Positions 24,650 to 35,985 of a DNA stretch of 64,000 nt are shown here, one piece after another (within the stretch, counting starts at the first letter, position 1; each line of letters begins with the position of its first letter). The position numbers and the translations under genes were made by a program. Location: positions 21,805,105 to 21,869,104 of the forward strand of contig JALMGJ010000018.1 of assembly GCA_023362775.1 (NCBI GenBank). The letters run 5' to 3'. This DNA comes from Charina bottae. Taxonomy: Eukaryota > Chordata > Lepidosauria > Squamata > Charinaidae. The notes under the pieces are model-generated. The model made no database searches. It saw only the letters and a program-made list of their open reading frames with translations, and was not told the origin of the DNA.

Positions 24650-27447
24650 CCAAAGGAAAAAGTTAGTTTGGGACTGCCAGTAATACAAGGCCTTCAATGG
24701 TCCAACGCCATTTACCATAAATCCCTCTGCAGTTTCTTTAAAGATCACGAGAAGAGACGTGAAGCCGATCCTTGCCTTCATCTGGTGAACAACAGGTTTC
24801 GACTTGGGGGTTTGCTTTCTGCAACTTCTAATTTAATTTCCATTTGATGGAGTTTCTGCCAAACTTGTTTTCTCCCTGAAAGGAACAATCCAAACTGAAT
24901 CATAATTCACAGGCACATCAAAGGAACATAAAGGAAGCCTGTTGGAAGGCCAAGGCAGCAGCAATGTGTCCTTGCAGATGAGATGCCAGAACCAAATGTG
25001 CTGGGGGGGGGGGGCACCAAGGACCCATGTGGGACTTGGAAGCCAAAACATGGAGCACAAGATGTGCATTCCCAGAGGCTCTCAACTCACCGCACATGTC
25101 ACCATGACTCCTCACATCCTCATAGGCCAATTAAAGAAAAACAATTAAGCGCTCCGGGGAGGGGGATGAATCAGAGATGGCACAGAGAACCCTCTCTGCC
25201 CTCTGGCAAGTCTAACAAATGTTCGTGCAGACACGGGTAAACATTCTGTGCCCTCTTTCATTCAGAGAGAAGAAAGTGCGTGCTGTTAGATTGTGGCATC
25301 CCACCAGCCTGGCTGCGTCTCTGATCGCCAGGAGCAATTCAGGGTCCAGCGTTTCCGGAAGAACCCCTCCAACCTGCAAAGGCCCGGGGCACACCCCTTG
25401 GCACGCCCCCAGTGGGCTTTGCCTCTAACTGTGGTTTCCCCCCACCTGTGGGACCGTCAAAGAGGGAACTTCTGCCTGCCGGGTCACCTCTCTTGGGACA
25501 AGATCTCTGCTCCACACGCAGCCTTTTCTCCCTAAGCTCCCTCCTTCTAACAGGAAAGGTGGGGTCTGCCCCACAATACTTGAATGCAGAGAATGTGACC
25601 CGCCCTGAGCTGAGCCTACCTGCCTTCTCGCCTTCGTGGCATGGCTGCCCTGCCACTGCCATGACCCCAAGCTTCAGTCTGTCCAGGAGTCCGAGGATGT
25701 TCCACCAGAAACGGAGAACTGGGCTCTTAACTTGACGTCTAAGCCATTCCCAACCTCTGCAAAACAGCAGCCTCGCTGGCACGTTTGGGCAGGTGTTTAT
25801 CATTACGCCACTTCTTGCACTCCCCCCCAACCCGCCCCCGTGACTTCTTCAGGTGGCTTCCTCCTTGGCCTGCTCTCTCTGGCTCTTTCTTTCCAAAGGA
25901 ACAGCCCCCTCCCCTGCAGAACCTTTCAAGAATCCGACCAGACGAACTTCAGCTACCGAGGCAGTCAAGGTAAACTCATCCAATCAGGGTGGCATTTTGC
26001 AGACAAAAGCCTGGGAAATGCCCCTTGAATCTCCCAGTGGCTGATGCATAACCGATGCTTGGCTGCGCACTTGATGAGGCAGACTCTCTTCAGGGCAAAA
26101 CAGTAGGGCTGTGAACATGATTCCGAAGATGTGCTCCGGGCAGCCCCTCCCCACTGTTCTGCAGACAGACCCCCTCTCCTTCAGGGTTCTGTGTGAGCCT
26201 GTCAAAATCCTTAAAACAGTGGCAGCTTTTTCACATCCTCCGCTGCTGGGCTGCTTTCGTCAATAGCAGAGAGGCCGTGGTGGGGTGAGGCCCACGGTGC
26301 TTCTTCTGAACCACGTCCGAAGTGTGCAGAGTCCTACAAAATGGAGCTTCAGCAGCCAAGGGTGTCTCATCCGTTGCCTTGACTTAGGCTGCCAAGAATA
26401 GGAAGGAACTGCCTCCTTCCTTTTGTGGAGTCCTTGCTGCTCTCTGGGCCTTGTTGCTTTCTTGCAGATGTTTCATTGCCAGGCTAGGCAACATCTTCAG
26501 TGCGAAAAGGGAGTGGGACTTGTTCTCTGTTTATATAGCCTGGCTTGTCCTGCCTGTGTTGGTGGGGGTGTTGTACTCTCCATAATGTACTCTCCTTCCT
26601 TTTGCTCCAATGGACCCACTACAAATTTAAATAAAGCAGAGAGTGCAAGTGAAGGTACATTGGTTACAAAAAAACAGTTTTTCTCCATTCGGTTAGCAAA
26701 AATATACCCAAGAAAGACTCAGGGCTGACCGCTTAGTCAAGGCAGAGGGACCTCATTGCAAATTGACCATTAATGACTGAAGTTTCAAGACCAAAACACC
26801 ATCCGTATGGCGGAATGAGAGAATGCATAAGGGAGCAAAAAGCTATTTCTTTAGAAATGACCTAATGAATGCAGACACTGATCGGTACTCGGAATGGGGG
26901 AAACAGCCTTGTATCTGCCATTGCTGAGGCTGGCCTTGGTGCCCAATGCCCAGGAGACTGATCTTGCCAGGCTCTTTCCCACTTTATCTTGCACTATTTA
27001 TCATCTTCAGGCTATTATATTAAATAAAGAAACGTGTCACGTTTCATCTTGGCAAACAATGTCTCCTTTTTCCAGGATTCTGAGAGGCTGCTAGTGACAA
27101 CTCATTTCTACTGTTTCGTCTTGAATTCATCGGCCTCCTTATGCGCTTATGTTGCAGAGCCAACCTGGTGCGGCTAAATTCCTAGCAACCGGATATACAC
27201 GCAAGTACTCTGCAGATTATTTCAGGACCGGATGACTGGCATAGCCAGTGCATCTCCCAATTAAACTTGCTGTTGCTTAGTTCTGGTAGGAATTTTGTCC
27301 ATAAATAAAACTTCCTATGGAGAATTCAGAGACATTAGATAGCTTTTCAAGAAGAGGAAAAATGCTATTGGTAGACAGAATAAATTCAGCTTCTTCCAAG
27401 CAAAGAATGTATTTGTCACAGCTGGTACCTCTAGCTCCTCTATGTTA
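24650..27447. other. Intergenic DNA without a recognised gene
   Basis: No exon is recognised. The stretch 26435-26530 carries a phrase (GATGTTTCATTGCCAGGCTA and neighbours) that I associate with a dispersed squamate repeat end, probably of a retroelement. The class is unsure. Confidence 0.35.
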
Positions 27448-27944
27448 TTTATTTATTTATTTAATTTTATTTTTATTTATTCTATTTATTTTCTATCCCG
27501 CCTTTATTATTTTTATAAATAACTCAAGGCGGTGAACATCCCTAATACTCCCTCCTCCTCTTTTCCCCACAACAACAACCCTGTGAGGTGAGTTGGGCGG
27601 AGAGAGAGTGACTGCCCAAAGTTACCCAGGTGGCTTTCATGCCTCAGGCGGGACTAGAACTCTGTTTCCTGGTTTGCCATTGGCTCCTTCCTAGGGCTGA
27701 GAGAGAGTGACTGGCCCAAGGTCACCCAGCCGGCTTTCATGCCTGAGGCAGGACTAGAAATCTCAGTCTCCTGGTTTGCCATTGGCTCCTTCCTAGGGCT
27801 GAGAGACAGGGACTGGCCCAAGGTCACCCAGGTGGCTTTCATGCCTCAGGCGGGACTAGAACTCTCAGTCTCATGGTTTGCCATTGGCTCCTTCCTAGGG
27901 CTGAGAGACAGGGACCGGCCCAAGGTCACCCAGATGGCTTTCTT
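27448..27944 (-). mobile_element. tRNA-SINE with three tandem core units, 5'-truncated
   Basis: On the minus strand, the GGCGGGATAGAAAATAAATA-type tail lies at 27448-27560. It is preceded by about three core units spaced roughly 102 bp (unit markers near 27638, 27740 and 27841). The copy stops inside a fourth core at 27944, so the tRNA head is missing. This is the short-tail form, in which the core joins CTCACCTCACAGGGTTG directly. Confidence 0.8.
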
Positions 27945-28668
27945 TGTTAGCTATTGCATGAGCCCAGTTGACCATTTCCGGGGGTTCAGTCTTAATGCAC
28001 TAAGAAGTTATCTTACTCTGACCTCAGCGCAAAGTCTGAGATTGCACAAAAGCACCACACGGTTGTACCCAATACAGTATCATGAAAAGAGCAGGAGTAC
28101 TCTAAACCAAGCATTAGAAATCTCACCCCCACACACACATGCAGCTACAGACAACTCACATTTATGTTTGCATCAGTAAAAGAAACTGGTGCATGAGAAG
28201 CAAGAAATTATTCACTCCTGCTAAAAAAAATTATTCCATCTTTCAGCTTTGCACAAATGAATGTTAAATAAGGGGATAATTTTAATTTTAGATAGATTCT
28301 CAGCTGCAAGGAAAACTTATTTTATCAGAATTAATAGAACGATCTGTTAAAAGCAATTTGAAAATTACAAAACGATAAAACAGTTAAAGAGAGAGAAGGA
28401 GAAAATACAGCAATTCAGAGAGTAGAAGAGCTTTCTTGACTGTATACTTCAGGCACTGATATAAAGCATGTATTATCTCTATGTTTCTGCTCTTGGCCAG
28501 GCCAAGGAGCCTGTCAGCATCTCCCTTAGCTGGAGATAAGACTGGGAAATAATCGTCTTTGCTTTGCTTTTTCAGAACTGGGGGAGCAAGTATTCCTTTT
28601 GTCCCTAAAGATAGGATAAAAACCAATCCACTCCTAACATGGAAAAAAACTGGCAGCAAATAAGGTTC

Positions 28669-29810
28669 GGAGCCAGTTTGGTCTAGTGGTTAAGGTGCTG
28701 GGCTAGAAACCAGGAGTCTATGAGTTCTAGTACCGCTTTAGGCATGAAAGCCGGCTGGGTGACCTTGGGCCAGTCACTCTCTCTCAGCCCTAGGAAGGAA
28801 CCAATGGCAAACCAGGAGACTGAGAGTTCTAGTCCCGCCTTAGGCATGAAAGCTGGCTGGGTGACCTTGGGCCAGTCACTCTCTCTCAGCCCTAGGAAGG
28901 AACCAATGGCAAACCAGGAGACTGAGAGTTCTAGTCCCGCCTTAGGCATGAAAGCCGGCTGGGTGACCTTGGGACAGTCCCTGTCTCTCAGCCCTAGGAA
29001 GGAGCCAATGGCAAACCAGGAGACTGAGAGTTCTAGTCCCGCCTTAGGCATGAAAGCCGGCTGGGTGACCTTGGGCCAGTCCCTGTCTCTCAGCCCTAGG
29101 AAGGAGCCAATGGCAAACCAGGAGACTGAGAGTTCTAGTCCCGCCTTAGGCATGAAAGCCGGCTGGGTGACCTTGGGACAGTCCCTGTCTCTCAGCCCTA
29201 GGAAGGAGCCAATGGCAAACCAGGAGACTGAGAGTTCTAGTCCCGCCTTAGGCATGAAAGCCGGCTGGGTGACCTTGGGACAGTCCCTGTCTCTCAGCCC
29301 TAGGAAGGAGCCAATGGCAAACCAGGAGACTGAGAGTTCTAGTCCCGCCTTAGGCATGAAAGCCGGCTGGGTGACCTTGGGACAGTCCCTGTCTCTCAGC
29401 CCTAGGAAGGAGCCAATGGCAAACCAGAAGCCTGAGAGTTCTAGTCCCGCCTTAGGCATGAAAGCCAGCTGGGTGATTCTGAGCCAATCACATTCTCTCA
29501 GCCTTTGGAAGGAGCCAATGGCAAACCAGGAGACTGAGAGTTCTAGTACCGCTTTAGGCATGAAAGCCGGCTGGGTGACCTTGGGCCAGTCACTCTCTCT
29601 CAGCCCTAGGAAGGAACCAATGGCAAACCAGGAGACTGAGAGTTCTAGTCCCGCCTTAGGCGTGAAAGCCGGCTGGTGGACCTTGGGCCAGTCCCTCTCT
29701 CTCAGTCCAACTCACCTCACAGGGTTGTTGTTGTGGGGAAAACAGGAGGAAGAAGTATTAGGTATGTTTGCTGCCTTGAGTTATTTATAGAAATTTATTT
29801 ATTTAATATC
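28669..29810 (+). mobile_element. tRNA-SINE with ten tandem 102-bp core units
   Basis: One tRNA-like head (GGAGCCAGTTTGGTCTAGTG) starts at 28669. Ten core units follow, with the ATGAAAGCC (or GTGAAAGCC) marker at 28744 and every 102 bp to 29662. One tail runs through CTCACCTCACAGGGTTG to about 29810. Units contain a box-B-like GAGTTCTAGTCCC. Since 102 is divisible by 3, 28720-29790 (plus) and 28683-29561 (minus) read through as 34-residue repeats, but they are not protein genes. Units 3 and 5-8 share GGGACAGTCCCTGTCTC, against GGCCAGTCACTCTCTC elsewhere, so local spread of variants is visible. Confidence 0.9.
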
Positions 29811-30125
29811 CCGCCTTTATTATTTTTATAAATAACCCAAGGCGGCAAACGTACCTAATACTCCTTCCTCCTCCTATTTTCCCCACAACAACAACCCTGT
29901 GAGGTGAGTTGGGCTGAGAGACAGGGACTGGCCCAAGGTCACCCAGCCAGCTTTCATGCCTCAGGCGGGACTAGAACTCTGTCTCCTGGTTTGCCATTGG
30001 CTCCTTCCTAGGGCTGAAGGGAGTGACTGGCCCAAGGTCACCCATCCGGTTTCCATGCCTAAGGCGGGACTAGAACTCTCAGTCTCCTGGTTTCTAGCCC
30101 AGCACCTTAACCATTAGCCCAAACT
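29811..30125 (-). mobile_element. tRNA-SINE with two core units, tail to tail with the ten-unit array
   Basis: This minus-strand copy begins at its A/T-rich tail near 29811, directly beside the tail of the plus-strand array. It carries two cores (near 29957 and 30056) and ends at the tRNA head near 30120 (AGCACCTTAACCATTAG on the plus strand). The pair forms a large inverted repeat. Confidence 0.85.
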
Positions 30126-30158
30126 AAAAATTAAATAAATAAATAAAATAATGATCTG

Positions 30159-30292
30159 TGTTTCTCAGCCTCAGCAACTTTCAGATCTGTGGACTTCAAC
30201 TCCCAGAACTCCCCAGCCAGCATGTTGACTGAGGAATTCTGGGAGATGAAGTCCACACATCTGAAAGTTGCTGAGGTTGAGAACCACTAATC
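30159..30292. mobile_element. Palindromic hAT MITE, diverged copy
   Basis: The two arms CTTTCAGATCTGTGGACTTC and GAAGTCCACACATCTGAAAG are near-perfect reverse complements around a centre at about 30225. The ends are GTGTTTCTCAGCC and GGTTGAGAACCAC. It is the same family as 57784-57919, with eroded termini. Confidence 0.75.
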
Positions 30293-30299
30293 TAACTGG

Positions 30300-33200
30300 T
30301 TGAGTTTTTAGTGATAGGAAGAGATTGGGTTTCAGGACCATGGACAGCTTCTTTTTCAATTCAGCAATTACTGTAGAGGAAAACATTCAACTATTTTATG
30401 TATTTATTTTATTTGACGTTATTTATGCTGCACTCACTCTGAGTGGATCACACAATAACTGAGCTCACATGTCACACTTCATTTGGTTTTGGCTTCGCAT
30501 ATTGCGTGAACTCCTATTGCAGTTTGTGGCTTAGTCAACAAACTGTAATTAAGCAAAAAATGTGTATGAATCCTGGCACTGAGAACCGAAAGGTTGCAAT
30601 ATAATTATTATAAAAATAATTTAGGGCAAAATTAAGAATGATCATGTGTTAACAGAACGCAGGAAAATGTTTTTCAAGATGGAATAAAAAGCATCTTAAA
30701 GCAATTAAAGCTGCATCAAAAAAATTGCTTAGCTCAAGTCCAGAATGCAGCATAGCCGACGGGCCCCCCTGGAATGCAAGAGCCCACCACGGCATCCGTT
30801 TTCCTTTCAAGGCCACATCCCTACCTTAAAAATGCTTAGTCCAACAAGACTACTAACAGCGCCAAAGAGCCACAGATGAGTCAGTCCCGTAGCTTGGTAC
30901 ATCAATTTTCTTCACCACATGGGACCACAAATCCCTCAGTAGGACTAAAAACAGGGAGGGGGCAGAGTGTCTGTTGCATAAATAGGAGGATTCTTCGCAG
31001 AAGCAACTGTTCCTGCCCCCACCCACTCTGGAAACTTGAACGCTTAGTTCATCAAAGAAGGGAAATACTTCGCACAAGGAACTTTTAGTAAGGGAGAAAG
31101 AAGCAGATGTCCACAACAAACGTCTACCATCCCAGAATATGAATTTCAACTTAGAATCCAAATCATGGCCTCCTCCGACCAGATTTTCCTCCTGGATTCC
31201 AGCCCCCACGGCCATTTTTATTTATTCATGGTATGTTCAGAGGGCATCAGGAGGGGGGAGGCTGGCGCAGCACCTGGAAGAAGGAAAAAGGTGTCCTGGT
31301 GAGCAACCGTGTGCTCCTATGGATGCCTTTCCTGGGTCTGGAAGCAGAAGAGTCCAAGAAATACGAGGTCCAGCTGGGTCATGCAAAGGGCCCCGGGGCC
31401 ACCTCCCCATTTCTCACAGCCGTCATCCAGGCAATTCTGCTGCACATATTGCTGCGCTCCCAGAATTTGGCAAGAAGGGCCTCTAAACTCAGCACTTCTA
31501 TTTGCCCCTCACAACTAACCCTTGCCGCTTATTGCTTCCTTCGTCTCCTCCTGCAGCATGTCGAGCCACCTGTCAAAGCTCTGCGAGACCCAGGCAGCAC
31601 CGCTCTCGTGGCAGTGAATTCCTCAAAGTAATTATGCGCTGTGGGAAGCCGCTGGCTCTTGATTACGGTCTGTTTTTCTTGAACCTGCACCATCCGTTTC
31701 TTTGGGAAACCCGTCATAACAAGGAAAAGAGACGCTTCGCTCTACCCATCACCTTCCAAATATCGTTTTATTCATCTCCCTCACAGGGTTTTCCCTGAAA
31801 AGCTGCAGGCGCTGGTGGCTGTGGCTATGTCACGAGAGTTCCCCCCCCCATCACGTGCCCTCACGCTCCCCCCCTTCATTACACACCCCTCCCTTTCTTG
31901 CACCCCGTGGACGGCTGCTGGGATCAACCACGGAGCCCACAGCTGGCAAAAGGTGTCTGCTCCCACCTCACTCTTACTTACTTCATTTCAGCTAAAGACC
32001 ACAAACAGCGGGATCTTTCCTTACAAGGAGGGCTGTCCCCTTTAGGTCAAGCGTCCACCGCCATTGGGCAGTGGCCTGTCCAAACCCCGAGTGAAGCTCT
32101 TCCTCCTGGGCAGAGAGAGGGGCCTGCAGAAGTCGTGCATTCCAAGCTGATGCTCACGCAAGGGTCCTCTTAGCACCCAGGTCAACCTGCAAATCAGGTC
32201 TCAACCCCCCCCCCAACACTTTCTGACCCACAGAAGAGCCTGAACAGCAACTCTGCACCGTCCGCAGAGTGACATCCGTCAATAAGATTGGGCCTCCCCT
32301 TGCCTACAACTGCTACCCACTTAGCTATTAATTAAGCACACTGATGTCCCTTGTGCCTGTAATGAGTTTGTCCGAGTCTCATTACTCATTTGCTGCTCAC
32401 TGTGTGAGAATTAAACCAGCGTTCTTCCCGAAGCGTTCCCTTCCACCCCGCCCAGGGCTTCGAGCACCTCTTCCACGTGCTCCCCTTTACGTCTGGACGA
32501 ACTGCTGAACAGGCTGAAGCCAACGCCGTCTGCGCTTCCTGGGATGACCGTCTGGCCAAGCCTCCTTCCGCATGACGTGAATGCTATGGGGACCGCCCCC
32601 CGTTGCGTACTCCTGGCCCCTTTCCTGGCCACTTCCGGGACTTATTTCCTAGAGGGCAGGCATGCTCCCCACGGCTGCGTGAGCGAGAACAAGAAGTGCC
32701 TTGCTAAAGGAACGCACTGCTGTTATCATCCAAGACATGCTTATTTTCCCCCTTTCAAACTAGGGTCGTTTGCATATTTATAAAAGGGCAGCCTTACTAA
32801 ACAGAACATCGAAGAACAAAACGTTCTGCGGTTAACCAAGGCTTTTTGAAACGGAGGGCAGCTTCTATTGATGCCCTGCCTCATACCAGCTCAGACCTTG
32901 GTGTCTCCTAGCCTAGACCGCAGCAACTAGAATGGGGAGCCTTCGGGGTCACGCCCAGCCTCCTGAGGCCTGCAGCGTTCTGCAAGACTTCAGGACACCC
33001 CCGGTGCGCAAACCCTGAGTCTGGAGGGCCTGCAACTGTTACGGCCTCCAGCTGGAGGAGGCTTCACAAGGGCTACTTTTCTGGCACACCTGCCTGTCCA
33101 GGATCCCACCCTGCTTGGTGAATCCACCCACCGGATCCCTACCCTCCAGGAGCCAGACTCCCCGAGGCTGCACCTCTGACAACTCCCTTGACTGTCTACC

Positions 33201-33339
33201 TCCCAGGCTTTTCATGTTACCCCTGAGAACCAAACAGTAGAGGAATATGGAGATGGCACTGAAGAAAATATGTAGCAGCTGTTCGGAGAATGCGAACTGA
33301 GCCCAGGCAAAGAGGAAGGTGTGAGGAAGAAACTCAAGG
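30300..33339. other. Intergenic DNA without a recognised gene
   Basis: I found no exon or complete repeat. Open frames such as 31233-31631 (plus) have no recognisable domain or supporting splice context. The stretch 30440-30570 may be a degraded DNA repeat. Confidence 0.35.
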
Positions 33340-33805
33340 CTGCCTCACCTTGATTCTCTTTGGTGTGAGAGGAAGGGAAGGAGAAACGCTGTTTGGTTTC
33401 CAAGATTCTGTTATTATGACCTATATCAGCCTTTCTCAACCTTTTGACCCTGGAGGAACCTTGAAATATTTTTCAGGCCTCAGGGAACCCCTGCACCTTC
33501 AGGCTCAAAGATAGGCCAGAAGTTACAAAATTATTATATTCGTTTCCTGTCTAGGCCTGTCCAGATGCATTAACCGTGTTCTTAAAATGAAAATAAAGAA
33601 TGAAACATACCTCTTTAATGTGAAGTTGCCCGAGTTTGAAATAATTTTTTAAATAAATTGTGATCTCCCAGGAACCCCTAGTGACCTCTCGCGGGAACCC
33701 GAGGGTGCCACGGGACCCTGGTGGAGGAACCCTGGCCTGTATCAATAAAATTCTAGTAATTCTTATAGAGACTGTTTCCTGGCCTGGCCCACCTTGACGG
33801 GCTCA
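33340..33805 (+). mobile_element. Putative solo LTR, copy 3, split by a hAT element
   Basis: The segment CCAAGATTCTGTTATTATG ends at 33420 and continues after the hAT insertion as TATCAATAAAATTCTAG with an AATAAA signal. It then closes in CTGGCCTGGCCCACCTTG and GGGCTCA. With the hAT copy removed it lines up with the end of the LTR-like copy at 39290-39595. The 5' boundary is uncertain. Confidence 0.4.
33427..33734. mobile_element. Non-autonomous hAT transposon, copy 2, nested in an LTR
   Basis: It starts CAGCCTTTCTCAACCTTTTG and ends GGTGGAGGAACCCTG. It is the same family as 24341-24649, with shared internal blocks such as GGCCTCAGGGAACCCCTGCA. Flanks ACCTATAT and GCCTGTAT match at 6 of 8 positions, consistent with an old 8-bp target duplication. 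It lies inside a putative LTR and is therefore younger than it. Confidence 0.75.
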
Positions 33806-33898
33806 CCCAAACTCTGCAAAAGTAACCTGCCTGCTCTTGGTTGGACCATGAAACACTACCAGTACATTTACTGCTATTTATTCTCAACGGGCCCAGCA

Positions 33899-34401
33899 TG
33901 GGGCGCGGTAGCTCAGCGGGTTAAACCGCTGAGCTGTTAGTCTGCCGACCATAAGGTCAGCAGTTCGGATCCGCGTGGCGAGGTGAGCTCTCGTCACTAG
34001 CCCTAGCTTTCTGCCAACCCAGCGATTCGAAAGCTAAATAGCAAGTAGATAAATGGGTACCACTCACATGGGGCAATATGCTGGCATCCTGTCGGGGAGT
34101 CGCCCTCGGAACCAAAGACGGATCTGGAGAAGCCTGTGGATGGCGGCTGAGGACGACGGATCCCAATTAACAACTTCCGGGATGTCAGCAGCCAGCTCCG
34201 AAAGCGAGGCATTCTGGGGCTTGTAGTTCCGATGCCTGGAAAGAAGAGCCGGTTCCCTCACCCCCTCCCTAATCGCGCGGGCACTGTAATATATATGGAT
34301 ATATGGATGTATAATTAAATATGCAATGTTGTTGTAAGCCGCCTAGAGTCCTCCATTAGGGAGGGGATAGGCGGGGTATAAATAAGATAAATAAATAAAT
34401 A
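33899..34401 (+). mobile_element. tRNA-derived SINE with L2-type tail
   Basis: The head GGGGCGCGGTAGCTCAGCGG carries a box-A-like TAGCTCAGCGGG, followed by a box-B-like AGTTCGGATCC. The body runs through ACTAGCCCTAGCTTTCTGCC. The end, GTAAGCCGCCTAGAGTCC to GGCGGGGTATAAATAAG plus (ATAA)n, resembles an L2 LINE end. This suggests mobilisation by L2-type machinery. It is a SINE, not a functional tRNA gene. Confidence 0.8.
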
Positions 34402-34454
34402 AAAATGGGGGGGAATGTACACCTTCCACCCTCACATCTCATCCTGATGACATA

Positions 34455-34885
34455 AATTACATTGACCCGTCCCACCCAGTCAGGCAGAGAGGGCATGTTA
34501 CAGACCCTATCCATGAGAAATGGCCGATTGGCAGGGTCCAGGAGGAGGGCCTTCTCTGCCGTGGCCCCCACCCTTTGGAATAACTTACCCCCAGAGGTGA
34601 GGCAGGCCCCCACTCTCCCGGCCTTCAGAGAGGGAGTTAAGACTTGGCTATGTCAACTCACTTGGGGCGAGAGGGGGGATAGTCGATCATGGGGGTGGTT
34701 GGTATCTTGATGTAGCCCCGGAAAATTTTACTAAGACCGTCTTGAACTTTATATTTAATATATTTAATATTTATGTATATTTATATTTTATAATGAATCT
34801 TTTATTATTTTTATTCACTTGTAAACCGCCCAGAGTCGTTGCTATACAAGATGGGCGGTGAAGAAATATGATAAATAAATAAAAA
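34455..34885 (+). pseudogene. L2-like LINE 3' end
   Basis: The phrase GGAGGAGGGCCTTCTCTGCC, the ALWNNLPPEVR-like and LCQLTW-like blocks, and GTAAACCGCCCAGAGTC with a (TAAA)n tail match the 3' end seen at 22060-22425. Only the last part of the reverse-transcriptase frame and the 3' untranslated region remain. Confidence 0.8.
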
Positions 34886-35654
34886 GATATTCTGCATAAT
34901 AAACTCTGCAAACAAATCTCCCAGCTAGTTTCTTCTCCAGTGACTGCAACTCATCCCCTTTCCAATCACCATTTATGCCCATCTCTTGCTAGCCCGGCTG
35001 CATGAGGCCATGAAGCCAGCCCAGCCCATAAAAATCCCTTGAACAGCCATAACTGGCTTCCCAGAGTGGGTGACGGGAGTGGGGGGTTCCCCAAACATTC
35101 TGGCAAAAGGCAACAGGTATGGGGGGGGGAGGGCAGTTAAATAATACTGAAACAGATTCCCTTTATTTTCAGCCAGAAGTTTTTAAACCCCACTTGCCTC
35201 AATAGACACAGGTGAGTCGTTCTTCAAACTAGCCACTCCCTGAATTAGGTCCTTCTTGTTCTGCAGAAAGGTTTGAGCAGAAGCATCGATTCTTTAAAAT
35301 TCCCTGGCATGGCTTTCAGAGCATTAATTCCCTATAACTTTCCAACAGGCCTTTTTCATTTATTCTACATGCTTCTCGCAGTGACATAAATGGATATATA
35401 TGAAATGATGATCCATGATTCTCTCAGACAGCCGGCCTGTCTCCAAGACACGTTGGCCAAGTTTACAGCTGGGGTTCTGATGCGTCTTAAGGTGGGGGGG
35501 GCATGGAATACTTATGAAGGCTGGGGGGGGGGTTGCATCACCAGGCAAACTGATGCATTTTTTCAAGGCGGGTGCAAACAGACATAAAAGGGTATTTTAA
35601 AAGGAGGGGGGAATCAAACTGTGCAGCAGGACACAACTGTAAAATATGCAAATT

Positions 35655-35985
35655 GTAAAAGGTAAAGGTTCCCCCGCACAGCCGTGTCCGACTCTAGGGG
35701 CCGGTGCTCATCTCCGTTTCTTAGCCAAAGAGCCAGGGTTGTCCGAAGATGCTTCCACGGTCATGTGGCCGGCATGACGCACACGGAACGCTGTTACCAT
35801 CCCATGGAAGTGGTACCTATTGATCTACTTGCATTTGCATGCTTTCGAATTGCTAGGTTGGCAAGAGCTGGGGCTAGTGCGGGAGCTCACTCCATCACGC
35901 AGGGCTAGAGTCTCGAACGTCTGAACTTGCGACCTTCGATCGACAAGCCTGGCGTCTTACCCGCTGAGCCACCGCGCCCCCACAG
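35655..35985 (-). mobile_element. Sauria SINE
   Basis: On the minus strand the head starts GGGGGCGCGGTGGCTCAGCG near 35983 with tRNA-like box A. A box-B-like segment GCAAGTTCAGACGTTCGAGA follows, and the body carries GGCCACATGACCGTGGAAGC. The tail CGGGGGAACCTTTACCTTTT near 35660 is the ACCTTT-type end shared with Bov-B LINEs. This family is characteristic of squamates and is the best taxonomic marker in the window. Confidence 0.9.

Noticed and set aside
27600..30125. CRISPR-like array
   Set aside because: Repeats are directly adjacent without unique spacers, the genome is vertebrate, and SINE heads and tails bound the arrays.
33899..33975. Possible tRNA gene
   Set aside because: The tRNA-like head continues into a SINE body with an L2-type tail, and the anticodon arm and acceptor stem are not intact.
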